Positions 36,901-51,900 of a stretch of DNA of 64,000 nt are shown here, piece by piece. This DNA comes from Glandiceps talaboti (taxonomy: Eukaryota > Hemichordata > Enteropneusta > Spengelidae): contig NC_135552.1 in NCBI RefSeq assembly GCF_964340395.1, positions 13,917,194 through 13,981,193 of the forward strand, read 5' to 3'. The notes under the pieces are model-generated. The model ran no database searches. It was not told where the DNA came from and was given only the letters and a program-made list of their open reading frames with translations. The translations under genes and the position numbers were made by a program. Position 1 is the first letter of the stretch; every line of letters begins with the position of its first letter.

Positions 36901-39900
36901 GAAATTTGGTATTGAAGTAATCATGGGCCACTAGAATACCATAAAACTTGCATCAACTATATAACGTGTCCAGTCAGTACAACATACTCCAAATTATTAC
37001 TGTGGTATTTTGTGCTTCAGTTAACAAAGATAGACACAAACTAAAAGCATTGTTGCAAACATGTTGATACAAAAGTGATAAGCTATTGAATGGATGTTGG
37101 TTTAATTATAGTCTCAGTAGGGTGGCACACTGAAAGCTAGTTCCATAGACATTCAGTGTACTGTTTTGGGACTTTCAATGTTAACACTATCTTCATCACA
37201 GGGTGATTAGATAACAAAGGAAGTGCTATCACCCACCTATGTAATCTAGTAGACTGTGTAGAACAACAGTAGTTTTAATTTTGTGTCTATCTCAGTAAAC
37301 CAGAGTCATAAATGATTCTTGTTGATTAAAACAATGTCATTGTCTGATTGTGTTTACATGTACAATAGCATTGTCCCCTAGGACCTCCAGGGCTGTCCTA
37401 TTGGACACCAATAGGATTGCCCTCTAGGACCCACACAGCTGTCCTATTGGACACCAATAGGATTGTCCTCTAGGACCCACACGGCTGTCCTATTGGACGC
37501 CAATAGGATTGTCCTCTAGGACCACACAGCTGTCCTATTGGATGCCAATAGGATTGTTCTCTAGGACCTACTGGGCTGTACTATTGGACATCAACAGGAT
37601 TGCCCTCTAGGACCCACATGGCTGTCCTATTGGACACCAATTGGGTTGTCCTCTAGGACCCACACGGCTGTCGTATTGGACACCAATAGGGTTGTCCTAT
37701 AGGTGTCATGTCCAAAACCCTCATAGGACTCCCTATATGCTGCCCTTTTAAACTGTCCTGTAGGATTACGTAATAAGATCATATAGGATCTTTTCGTAAG
37801 TGTGCACTATGCTATATGTTTTGATGTCCTGTGGTGACACTTGCTTTGATACATTTCATTGAGTTCCCCTAGTTAACTGGTTAAAAACAACACCATTTTC
37901 ATCACAATGTATCAGGTTCTTGTCAAACTGTACACTTCAAAGCAATCGATTTTGTCAAACATACATCTACAGATGACCCCTGCATCCTGACTGTGGTCAC
38001 ACGTTGAGGTTGTATTCCAGGATGAATGACGACATAGTGACAGAGACAATTCTGATCCGCAACAATCCAGATAACTTAGATGTATAGAACCACTACCAGC
38101 TCCAAAACTTTGAGGCCGATAAGCACCATCATATCCTAGCTGTTTACAAACAACAACTTAAAAACAACAACAAGATATTACTATTAGTTGAACTAACAGA
38201 AAATTAATGTTTAACTTTCTGACCAGATATAACTTTCATAATTAAATTATGGTAATGTAAATTATTCATACCTCAGGGTCAATTGAAACAGCACTAGTTT
38301 CAAATTAAAATCTTAATTTATTCATTACATTGTTTATCATCACAAATTTGAAATATGTAAAATATGTCTACCCAGCTGATAAATACTGATATTTAATATA
38401 AAAAAGTCATACAGTTCCCCAAACAAGGAGTAAAATCACATGCTGCAATTGAAAGTTCACATAACTCATTGGCTATTTCTGAAGAAAAAGTGAAAAAGTG
38501 AGAAGAAGGTGCCTTAGAATATATGGCTATCCATAAGTTGCCATGTTTTATTGCTGATTTGCATAATATTTGAATTTTAAAAATTCTCAAAGTTGAAATA
38601 AAACAAATGAACTGTTAAGCAGCCAAACATGGACTTACTTGCTTCATTCAAACCAAATGTTGTATTGCATACAGTGCCCCATTGACCACCATGGAATATC
38701 TCAACTCTGCCTTCAAATGGAACGTCAGTACGACCACCTGTTAATCTCACTGCTTGACCAGATGTTTCTAGATATACAATCAATCAAAATGCAGGTTGTG
38801 AAAGTTATGACTGTTTTACCGGATCTGATCATCAGTACAATTATATTGAATTAAGGTATTAAAATTGAAATAACTTATTTTCAAATATAATTTGAAATAG
38901 AATTTATTCCAATTTTTCTTGATTAGACTATAGTTATACAAATGGTGGATGACTCCAAAGTCTTACAAAATAGGTTTACCTGTTTTATCACATATGACTC
39001 CCACATCGTTGTCATGGCTACAACTTGTTGTGCCGGTACTATGGCTGCATTCTAACAGTGAATTTTCATTTCCTGTACATCCGACATTTGTCATCCATAT
39101 TTGTCCAGACCCTTTCCCAAAGTGACCTCCTCTCTTGACCTCAAGCTGTCCTTTAAACCCTGTGTAAAGAACACATCCATGTCACAAATAGTAGTTCAAT
39201 TAATACCATGTATCTGAAAAAATTTGAATTTGTATCTATATAATTATATATAAAGGTGTTGAAATGTTCAGCAAATGCCTTTCCCATATTAGTTGTTACC
39301 ACGACTATGCTAGTTTGTTACTGAAAATTTGAATTTTGCATTACTTGCTTACATTTAGGCAAAAGTTTTTCTTGCTGAGATGCTGAGGTCTGCAACTCAA
39401 GAATCAAATCGAAAAAAAAAAATTATATGTGTGTGTGTGTGTCATAAATTTAGTAGATGTCGTAGGAAATTACCTTCAGTTCAGATTCGGATTAACATTT
39501 AGATGTGAAAAACAGTTGTCTGACAGAGCTGTAGAAAAAGTTGGTCAGAAGGCTAATCCTCTAACCGTCACTGATAAGTGTCTCAAGAGGGCACCCCACA
39601 TGAACAAAAGTGAGGAGAAAAAATTACACAAGAGTACACAAAGAAGTCAATAAAATGTATAATGTTTTGACTTTTCTAGTCAAACACTGAGAAATGATGA
39701 ATTCCTTCAAACAAATTATTAGTAAACGATTACTAGTACATGGCCCTCACTTCTGGTCCAAAAGCCGTTTCCAAACAGCACTCCTAGTGACAACCTATAG
39801 CTTCTTTTGTTTTTCTAATAACCCATATTATTGGCATATGAAATTGAAATGTTCACCATTAGAGAGAACTTCACCTCCTCCTCCTTATTCCTTGTATTTA

Positions 39901-40065
39901 TTTATTTATTTATTTATTTGTTTGTTTGTTTGTTTGTTTGTTTGTTTGTTTGTTTGTTTGTTTGTTTGTTTGTTTGTTTGTTTGTTTGTTTGTTTGTTTG
40001 TTTGTTTGTTTGTTTGTTTGTTTGTTTGTTTGTTTGTTTGTTTGTTTGTTTGTTTGTTTGTTTGT

Positions 40066-40148
<83 letters not shown>

Positions 40149-40165
40149 TTCATTCATTCATTCAT

Positions 40166-40200
<35 letters not shown>

Positions 40201-42840
40201 CATACCTAACTGTTTACATACAACTCCGGCATCTCTTGAATCAAACCCGTTTGTAGTATCACAAACAGTTCCCCACTGTGAATTTTTGAAGACTTCAATG
40301 CGACCTTCACTGGAATCATCACCGTCTACTAAACGAACTCCTTCAGCCTCATCAGATGGTAATAGATCTTTTTAAAGAAAATGATAAAAAACATCATTAA
40401 TGCCCAAATCTTCCAAGACTTTGTTTAGTTCTCAACAACTAAATCATAACACCGACCACTGGTGGCGCTCAACTACACAACACTCCTCAGGAACATTTGG
40501 GAAATTACTAACATGAACACAGAATTCTCATAAGATTTCTTTTTTCTTTTTAATTTTAGTTTTGACATTAATCAAAAAATCATGTTGTTGTGGGTGCTCT
40601 TTGACTGAATCCCACATATAATTTTTCTGATAAAAAGAAAGAAAAATGTTTGTTTTTCACCAGAAATATGACAGCTGCCTACCAGTCTGAACTTCACAAC
40701 CCTCACTGAAGGATACATCATCGATAGCAATGTCACCTTTTCCTTCATTGTCATATCCACGCATGGCTCGCAATATTACCTAGGAAGATATCAATTTTAA
40801 TATTTTATGTAAATCCTCTGTAATCTTCACTGATAAGTGTCACAAGAGGGCGCCCCACACATGAGCAGAAAATTACACACTGTCGAGTACACAAAGAAGT
40901 CAATAAAATGTGGCTAAAATGAGAAAACAACTCAGTTCCCAAAAAATGTTGTAGAACAAAATTAGAATAAATGTTTTGACTCAAATTGTTGGATGTAAAT
41001 TTGTCAAGTTACCTCACAATGTTAACTTTAAAATATCAATTTTTGACACGTTGTCGTTGTACACTGTTATTATACACATAGATAGAATCCTCGCTATATC
41101 AAAGAATTCATATTGGCTTGGTTCCATTTCCCATAAAAAATTTGATTATGTCATTTAATATTACATAGATTGTCGTATGTATATTTATCACGTATAGCTA
41201 ACACACATCATTGTACAAAAATGTTACTGTTGACACATACAGAAGACTTGCTAGGTCAAAGTATTGATATTAGCTTAATAGTCCACCCTTCTATTAATAG
41301 CTGGATGCAACTTGAGTCTCAAGCAAAGGCATGAAAATACAGATGTACTATCATATTATCCTTTGAGTTTCATTTACCACATCTGGTGAATGAATCAGAA
41401 ATCAAGATTCATGGATGATCTATTATTTACTTTGACACTATTTCAATGTAATACTTATACCATGAATTGACGTCAGTTGATGTAAAAAAAAAGTAACTCA
41501 AATCTCACACTTTATAAAATTGGACAGATGTCAAAATAGCTGAGTCAGAAAAGTTACACGAATCTCGCTCTACAGATTGAAAATAGTCGGCCAGAAAAGT
41601 TACATGAATATTTTTAATCTCACACTGACATATGCAATAGTTCAGCATAAAATTGAACAGATTGAAAAGGGTTTGGAATTTCACACTAAAATAAAATCTG
41701 ACATATGTGAAAGTTTGTCCAGTAAAGTTACACGCATCTCACACTATATTAAATTTGGTGAATTGAAACAAGTTTGGCCAGAAAGCGTACACGAATCTCT
41801 CACTAAAATAAAATTGGCCATATGTAAAATAGTTATGATAACCATGAGTGTTCTATCTGTGAAGTCATCGAGTACAAAAATGACTGCTATGTCTGACTAA
41901 ATACCACACAAATGCTATATTTCTCTCTCCTCATTGGAAATTTCCCATATCATTGATATAAACATCAACTTCGATGATTTAAAAAATTTCATTTTTACAA
42001 AATTTGAAACAGATAAAGTCATAACTGATCATAGTAATGAACTTCAGAAACACTTTAAAATATTGCAGTTTACATTTTGAAATGATTACTAAATTTTTCC
42101 TCACTCCTCTCAGGTTCACACGCTTTGCAGTTTATTTTTGTGTCTGTGTGCACATTATGACTTTTGTAAAGGACTATATCATAATACTTAGGTTGACCAT
42201 ATGACAGACGAAATTTACTTTGGTTAGGTTGGCCCAAGTCTGCCATAATTTGGTAGGGGAACCTAGTCATTACCCCTAGTATTAAAACTAAAAACACTGA
42301 TGTCTTTCAAAGGCTGATTTGTTACTTTCTTATATGAAAGATTAGGATGAAAAAAAAAAAGTTTCACTTTATGTCTTTCGTCAACATAATTCATTGAAAC
42401 ATATGTTTATAGAATGTAGAAGCAACTGACAAAGGGAAACGTGCAATGAATGATTTTTATGGTTATCATTAATATGAAAAGTAGACAAGAATGTTATAGT
42501 TTACTTCCTTTCTACAAGCTATGATTTATAAAGAAGCGACTGAAACTGCAACTCTACTCTGAAAGTATTTTATTTTTATCAGAATGTTCTCTGTACATCT
42601 GTCACAGAGAAAGGAGTACAATGGACTAAATTTATAAAAAGATTTCACTCAATATGTAAAACTATATTATACACTGTACACTCAAAAAACACTCTGACTG
42701 GTAAAGGGGGGGGGGGTGAGGTGCTGATATCAATTCTTAAGGAGCACTTTTTAAAAGTGATTGAACTCACATCAACACACACACACACACAATAGACAGA
42801 TGAACACAAAGGCACTACAAACTGGCAGACATACACAGAT

Positions 42841-42935
<95 letters not shown>

Positions 42936-45900
42936 AAGAGAGAGAGAGAGAGACAGACACTTTTATCATTCCTATACCACTACTAATTTTTTAATTCAAT
43001 TGTGTTTATAATAAAAGTTGTGTTCCTTACTTCAAACTCAGCATAACTGTTTTGGAGATCCACTGATGCAAACTGCCACTCGTTACCTTGGTTACCAGAC
43101 TCAGACCATTTTTCAACTGAAGCACTTGACATGACATCTTTCACTATGACTTTCAGACTGCCTATTCCAGTTCCATACATATGATAGTAGAACCTTAACT
43201 GTAATGTTAAAAATTGTACTTTATGAAATCATTACAGTTATATAATATAGAATTTTAAAGCCTTAATTATACTAATGTTATAAGGATTGAGGGATGGAAA
43301 TATCTTTTCGAGAACTTTTGCTGTAAAGGTTAAATAGATTTTCATTCAAGTATTAAAATAAAAAAGTTACTACTGGTACTGTAATATGGTTTTGGATAAG
43401 AGGAAAGAAGTACCACTCTGTGACTAAATGCTAGAGGGGGCTATTTGCAGAACAGGTGTGTTGGTGAACTTATTAAACTAAACAAACGAGTTATGGTAGT
43501 GGATAAGAGAAAAGAAGTACCACTCAATCAGATTGTATTCTGTGCCTGGATGGTAGAGGGCGCTATTTGTTGAAAAGGGTTATAGTGTACTTACATAGCA
43601 TGGTCTATCAACTGAAGCTGACCACGATGTACTGACCAGATCAGCTACTTCTCCTGGATTTTGGTTTGATGCTTCAATATAGGCATAATAACCTGAAAAA
43701 AAACACGAAATGTGAAAAGATACTTTTTATACCACATAATCATGCAATCGATGTTGTGTATGATGAATAAACTGTATATTACAAAAATAAAAAGATGAAT
43801 CAATGAAAATTTCTTCTCACAGAGTCAAAAATTTTCTTTGAAGCAAATCCCAAATTATAGTATACACCTGGCAATGCTGATGAGATGTGGGATTTGCTTC
43901 CAATTTTTTATCTGTGAGTAGAAATTTCATATTATGACACCATGAACCTAGAATACATGAATGTTCATTCTTGAAAAGATAAATCATAACCTCTGCTGGT
44001 ACGTGCCACCCTTTATATATATATGATGTCATAATGGTGATAATTAAAGGTACAGTATAAACTAACTGGGTAAAATCCTGCCTTGAGACATTATTTTCCA
44101 TATCACCACAGAATTTATACAATCCATGGGCCAAGCTGAACAAAAAATATGGAATATATATACTCTTGTCGTTCTACGTTACGACAACGTGCATCTATGT
44201 CACTATAACGTGTGTCTACATCACTGGTTCTGCTGGGTTTGAAATATGAGTCAAAACGGGTTCAAAATTGCCATTACTTTCCCTAATTTTTTTTTGATAA
44301 TTACCAATGCCAGGATAATATTTATGACCTATGTGTTGGCTATTAAAGGCCAATAGGTCACTCATATTTTCCTTCCCTGCCTGAACGAAGAAAAATATTG
44401 GGTAATAATATCTAAAAGTACAACTACCTATACATGTATCATATATTCATATGCAGTCCTCAAACTGTCCAGCTGTTGGGCTTAATTTCCAGAATGTTTT
44501 TGTTCTTTTAGATTAGATTATACAATCAAGAACAGTCACGATAAAACGTTTACACAAGAGTCTGTGCCAGTGTCGCACCCACATGCCCTTTTAATATGCT
44601 GTTTGTTTATTTTGTACAAGGTATGAGATAATGTAATAGTCGGCCATTTTGGGTGATGATATATCCATTCAGGGATGATTGTACTCAACCAATGAGGGTG
44701 GAGAATTTGTATAGCCTAATACACAGTACAACATGGAATGTGCAATGCATGGTATTCTCATCAAATTTTACTAACTGTGTCTCTTGCTTCAATGTCCAGC
44801 GTGGTTTTCAGGGTGACCCTATTTTTTTCTGTTTCTCAATACCAGACCGACCCAAATTTCCAGCTCCAACGTCAAAATTAAAAAAAACAATTATTTTTGC
44901 CTGCCTTTGATATTTTGGGGAACGATGCCCTCTCTGGCAAGAATAAGCAAGTATCTGGACTGTCATCTACAGTCATGGCGGCTGTAGCGACACTTGTTCA
45001 TGAATGGAGCACATCTTTCATGATGGAGATATTCAAGTGGGCGGGGGTGTGGGGGTGGTGCTGAGAACATGTCGATTGTATAGAGAAGCTGGGACAGGGC
45101 TTGTTACCAGGATTCCAATAAAAAGAAGATAGAGGAGAGGAGAAGGAGAGGCAGAAAAACAACTGGAGAAAAATGAAGAAGATGACTAAAATACTAAAAA
45201 GAAATCGACCAACTGACCCATAGTTACTATGAAAAAGGAATGAGACACAGAAACATATAGGGTCACCATTATGACTACAATCAGTTGTGAATGATTGGGT
45301 ATATTCAGAACAACTTCATACCTAGAATGTTTTTCAAAGTGTGGTCCTTTGATGGTCCTGTAGAAGTTGTATCTGTATCCCACTTGTTTCTCTTCCAATC
45401 AAAGTCATCAAAACAGCTTTGATCCCAAGAACAGAAATGATTCTGGAAATCACATATACCTGGTCCTATAGTCAGAGTGAAAGAGGGAATATAAATAGTG
45501 TTATTCAAGATAATTACAGAAATGTAAAGTTTACTCTGGTTCAATCTGATTAAAATCTGATGTAGAGAACACAGTGAGACTTCTTTTTGGCTGTTACGTT
45601 TACTGGCATTTGTTCTAACTCTGGTTGCATGTTTAATATTCAACACAAAGTATAGAATTGTAAAATTTACTTGGGATGGATACTTACACCTGATCTAGCC
45701 ATATTTATTGCTCAACATAATATTACTCAACTAAAATGATTGAGATGTAAAATTTACTCAGGTTCCCTACTTCTCGCTTTTCATCCTATCCACCGATATT
45801 TATAACTCAACAAAATTTACAGCGATGTGAAACTTACTCGGGTTGCACACTTCTAAACTTTCATCCTGTCTAGTCACTGACATATTGATTACTCAACAAA

Positions 45901-48900
45901 CATTAAATCATTGAATCAATCAATCAGTGAATTCATAAAGTTTCCGTTACAATGTAGAGTTCAGAGGTGCTGTACAGTTAGAATGCTCTGGAGAATAGAT
46001 ATGTCTTCAAGTTCTTTTTGACAGTATTAGCTTTTTTTGTATTTTAGAGAGACAGTGCCATAGACAGGGTGCAGTGTGGAAGAATGCACATCCATCATAG
46101 TGATATAAAACTATTTAAATACTCAGCTTGTATTTGTTATTCAACAAATATGATAAAGATATAAAATTTACTAGGGTTGCATATTTCTTGTCTCTCATCC
46201 GATCTAACCATATCAACCTTTATTGCATAACAACATGCCATAGCAAGCACGGTACAGAATACAAAAGTAAAATACACAAATAAAGTGAATACTATACAAT
46301 CCTTTAACCAGCTGCAGGAGGACTGTTTACATCAATAAGAAATTCACAAAAGGAATATCGTCTGAGGTCAAAATATTCAAAAATTTACTCTTGTCATTTA
46401 AGGAATGAAATTTGAATTATTTAATGACAAAGATGAAAAAAAGTACCTTTCTTTCATTTGTATAATGAGATCAAACGAATTATATAATGAAATTCATTAC
46501 TCCACAAAAATTGTAGGGAAGTAAGTACTCTGGTTGAATTTGTAAGTCATTAAAATTATGGCGATATAAAACTTACTTGGATTGCACACTTGTGGACTTT
46601 CATCTGATTTAGCTATATTTAGACTCAACAAAGATTACAGAGATGCTAAAACTTACTTGGGTTGCATTTACTATTCAACAAAAGTTATCGAGATATACAA
46701 CTTACTTGAGTTGCATACGTCTGGACTTTCATCCGAACCATCTAAACAGTTATGATGGTAGTCACAAGTGTGATCAGCTAAGATACATTCTCCAGTATTT
46801 GTACAGTTGAAGGTTGGTTCATCATCATAGTCACAAGTACCATTGGCTGTCAAATAAAGTAACATTATCATAATTATCACTTTATTGTATGAAACTTTTG
46901 AAATATTAAATTCATGAATTGTGAATAATGATATAGGAATTACAATTGGATCCAAAAAGTAAAAAAACAAGTCATTGAGAATGACATAGTCCCTGCTATG
47001 ATTGGGTTTTAAGGAACTGGCAGTTTATGTTGTCATTTTCTTGATATCACTACTCTGATCACGCAACAACACTTGTGAACCTAAATCAAACAGACTGCTT
47101 GTTGGACATGGAACATGCCTACTCATGTTGTGTCTCCTCGTTGGACATGGGACATGCCTACTCTTCAAGATGACATGATGGAAAAAAGCATTCAACAATA
47201 AAGAATGGGTCTGTATCGGATTGTATCACAATGAAAATAGATATGCACATTTATGTCATAGAACACTGTCCTAATACCAACTTTGAATGAGATCTGTTCA
47301 AGCATGTCTGAGTTATGGCTTTGGACATGGAAAATTTGCAAACAAAATGGCTGCCAGGCAGCCATATTGGATCGTATCACGACGAAAATGGATATGCACA
47401 TGTATGTCATAGAACACTGTGCTAATACCAACTTTGAAGGAGATCTGTTCAAGCATGTCTGAGTTATGGCTTTGGACATGGAAAATTCGCAAACAAAATG
47501 ACTGCTAGGCAGCCATATTGGATCGTATCACGACAACAACGAATATGCACATGTATGTCATAGAACACTGTCACAGTGCTAATACCAACTTTGAATGAGA
47601 TCTGTTCAAGCATGTCTGAGTTATGGCTTTGGACAGAGAAAATTCGCAAACAAAATGGCTGCTAGGCTGCCATATTGGATCGTATCATGAAACAAATTGA
47701 CTTGCATATGTATGCTATTGTATGTTGCCCCAGTACCAAGTTTGAAAAAAATTGGTCCGGGCATCTCCAAGAAACGGCTCTGGATGGACACACAGATGGA
47801 AGCCAATCCATAAGACCCCACCCTGGACTTCGTCCGGCGGAGACTAAAAAATACTCATAGAGAAATTACAGCAAAACTGATGGTAATGATATGTTTCCAT
47901 TTAGGTCAAAAAAAAAATTGTGTGGTTCCGATAACACCCAATTTCAAAATAGGGTGGGTAGGTAGGATTTATTAATGTAGAAGAAATCCATACTATGCAA
48001 TCAACTGTGCTAGCAATGCCAGAAGACACTTGTAATGTCACAGAAGGCATACACTGACATGAACACTATCATTATACATATACTTTAATTAAGGTTTCAC
48101 TTTAAAAAATGCTCATAAACTCAGTTTGTACCTCTTAAAACCCCCTACCTGCTCTTCTGTGGGGCACACAACTATGGTATTGTCTGTGACTCATAAATCA
48201 AACAGGTGAACACAGGTATACATAAAGTACATTGTCTATTTTCAATGACAGATAAATGCACTAAAATATTCCTGGCATTTTAATAAAAGACATTACTTTG
48301 AGAGTCTGGTATAACCATCTTTTGTTAAAATTTAATCAAGCATCAAAAAATATTTCTACCTATGTTTACTTTAATTGGCACTTACACATGCTGCCTTGAT
48401 GTTTTTGAATTCTTAAAACTTTGTAACCTTGGGCAGTGATTGTTAAATGTTTTTTTCTCTCTCCTTCTTTCATGTAAACAGCAACTGTTTTTCATCATAT
48501 TTTCTAGAATCAAGTCATAATTTCACATATCATATAACTTTTCTGTGCTTGCCAAGAAACACCAAACTGAAAGTCTATTTTACCTCCATCATTCTAACAC
48601 TGGTCCATTTTTGCCTCATAGGACTAAGCAGCAGTGTGCCCTGTAAGCCAATTTGACATGCCACTGATGTACACTATTTCTAGTGACGCACCAACATTTG
48701 GTGTTCTCTTATCTCAAGTTACTATGTGGTGACTCACAAGAAATCCCAGTTTTTATCATTTTAACAACAAAATTTGGATATCATTAGAGGACACACTGCT
48801 TAACAGACATACATATGCATTAGATGGCCACACTGAATATGCATGATAATTCATCTAAATATAATAAGCACTTAGGAACCATAAATATTCATCCAATGAG

Positions 48901-51900
48901 GCAACGTTTTTCCTGTGTGAAAACAATACAGGTGAAATAGAGAAACTATTTCAATTTGGTGATTCTTGACAATAGAGCAAAGTTTATGTGATCTGAAATA
49001 ATTTACTCTCAAGAACCCAAAGTTTATGAAAATACCTATATTTCTTGTAGTGATGTTGCCCTTGGAGGTATATTGAATCATGTTAGTTAAAGTAGGTTTG
49101 TAATGTAAGTTAAAGGAGAATGATCCAATTCCATAAATTTTAAATGCACCCTTATATATTTTGACCTGTGGCTAGTTATGACATAACAAAAGCATCTGAC
49201 CCTATGTGTTAGAGATAATAATAGGAGTTACACCTGACTGCCCTTTTACTTCAGTGTAGACCATTGTGTGTGCCGAATGATTCATTTACTAAGAGAAGGG
49301 TCAACAGTCTGACGATGTTTGCATGAGTGTACTTGTAAAATTGTACAATTGTATGAGTAAACATTTGGGTGAGGATAATTAGATATTATTCTCCAAAATT
49401 TTTCTTCTTTCAGCCAAGGAAAATAAGAGTGACCTGAGTGGCCCTTGTCCCTATGAGTCACTAGACTCGTAGTGACAACCCTTTAGGTCAAGAGTATTTT
49501 CCGGCTGAATGAAGAAAAATATCGGGGAATAATATAATTACACCATCCCCAGTGAAAACAAAGAAAGATCTGTGAAATTGATGGCAATTTGGAATGTTTT
49601 GACTCATACTTCGACCACAACAGAACCAATGACATAGACACATGAATTGCCATGACATAGAACGACCAGAGTATAATATATTCCATATCTTTCGTTGACC
49701 CTGGCTCATGCATGGTATACCATGGCATGGTTTACGCTTGTTTCAAAAAATAAGTTTATGAGATAAACTTATAAATTTATCATTCAACCTCTTTTTAAAC
49801 TATCAGGAAATTTCCTGTTAATATTTTTGTACCTTTTTTTTTAGTTTTCAATCAACTTTTCTACATTTTGTGTTTATTTCAGCATACAATGACAGAAATA
49901 ATCATTACTTAAATTATGAACTCAATGTTATAATTTATATTTGCAACAGATAATGAAAAAAAGATTAATAAATGTAAATTCTTTATACATGTAGTCACAT
50001 GTTGTTTTGGCACTAGATTTATTTTAGGCTCAATGTAAACAAACATTTTTTCTGCAGAAATAAGTCCAGCTAATATACTTTAATTTATGAGTTGTTGTAT
50101 TTGTAAATTAAGCTGTAGTGAAAAGTGTCAAGAACAGCTGCACTGAATACATGGGCTGACTGGATGACTTATTTTCAAGTAGTGTCTATAATTTTGTAAT
50201 ATGTCATTAAGTTTGGAATGTATACTGCCTTGTAGGTGACTGTGACAAAGAAGAGTTCAACCTGACAATTAATGCTCCTTTCCAACTGAAGGTATTATAA
50301 TGATCAACTTAGGGAGTTCAGAATCCAATATGGCTGCCATATGATTTGGCTATATGTTACTAGCTTTAAAGACTTTAAGCAAACAACTGAAATGAAAATT
50401 GAAACAATGAATCCTTACATAACTTCCATTTTACAAACGCAAAAAGCTTTTATAGACCAAGTTCAGATTAGTATTAAAATTTATGGATGAAAAACAGCAG
50501 ACTGCTGTCCAGCAGAGATATAGAAAAAGTTTGGACAAGAATAAAAGACTAATCCCATTTAATCCTTATGACTCCACTGATAACACTAATATATAAGAAC
50601 CTGGGATTGAAACCCTGGCCTTTAAGTCACCTCCATGATAATGCAGTACAACCTACCTAGTTCACAGCCAAGAGAAAATGAGATATCATCAACAGAGATG
50701 TCTCCTGCATCACTACGTCCAATTTCCCCTTCAAAGTATAACTGAAAGCTCTCTGCATTACTGAGTGTTATGAGGGTAAACTTCCAATCATTGCCTTGTG
50801 GGGATGACTCTAGCCACACTGTTGATATGGCATGGGAGGTTGTGGACAACATTTTGAGTCTCAATACACCGACATCATTGCCAGTCATGTGGTAGTAAAA
50901 ACGGATCTATAACAAAAGTACCAAAAATGTGGATTGGCATTTCAGGGAAAACAAATGATATCATAGCACATATGTCCATTATATTATAGCACGTCACGTC
51001 ACGTCACGTCACGTCACGTCTCATCTCATCTCGTCTCATCTCATCTCATATCATATCATATCATATCAAATCATATCACATCACATATATATCATTTTAT
51101 CATATCTAATATAATATAATATAATATCACATACTATCATATCATATCATATCACCTTACCTTACATAGTCTATCTGTTTTAGGTCATCTGTAGTAGGTA
51201 TATAAATGTCTGTGGTAAGGCCAGTCTGGTTCTAATCAACTTACCTAACATAGGTCGTCTGCTGTGGAATGTCTGTGGTAAGGCCAGTTTGGTTCTGATC
51301 AACTTACCTTACATAGGTCATCTGTTGTGGAATGTCTGTGGTAAGGCCAGTCTGGTTCTAATCAACTTACCTTACACAGGTCATCTGTTGTGGAATGTCT
51401 GTGGTAAGGCCAGTCTGGTTCTAATCAACTTACCTTACATACCCTGGTAGGTCATCTGTTGTGGAATGTCTGTGGTAAGGCCAGTCTGGTTCCAATCAAC
51501 TTACCTTACATAGGTCGTCTGCTGTGGAATGTCTGTGGTATTGGCCAGTCTGGTTCCAATCAACTTACCTTACATAGGTCATCTGTTGTAGGTAGGAATG
51601 TCTGTGGTAAGGCCAGCTTGGCTTTATCATATTGTGTTCTACCTGTTGCCTCCATCAACATATAGTATTTGTCTGAAAACAAATGCATGTGACATGTTTT
51701 ATTGCATCAATAAGGAGTGGGCATTCCCTCATATGACGTCAACTTTTGCATCACTGCTTCCCGGAATAGAAGACTGAAAGAAAACGACCCTTGTAGCAGT
51801 GTTTAAGGTCCATTCTATTGACAGACTGTATTTCAATTTCATTTTTGTTTTTCACTTGAAGAGCTCAGCTCAAGACCACAGCCCAGGTTTTAGTATATAC

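Noticed and set aside
39694-40375. Three overlapping plus-strand frames of 140-170 codons rich in FVCL and YLFI
   Set aside because: They are translations of the TTTG/TTTA microsatellite. The real coding sequence here is the SRCR2 exon on the minus strand.
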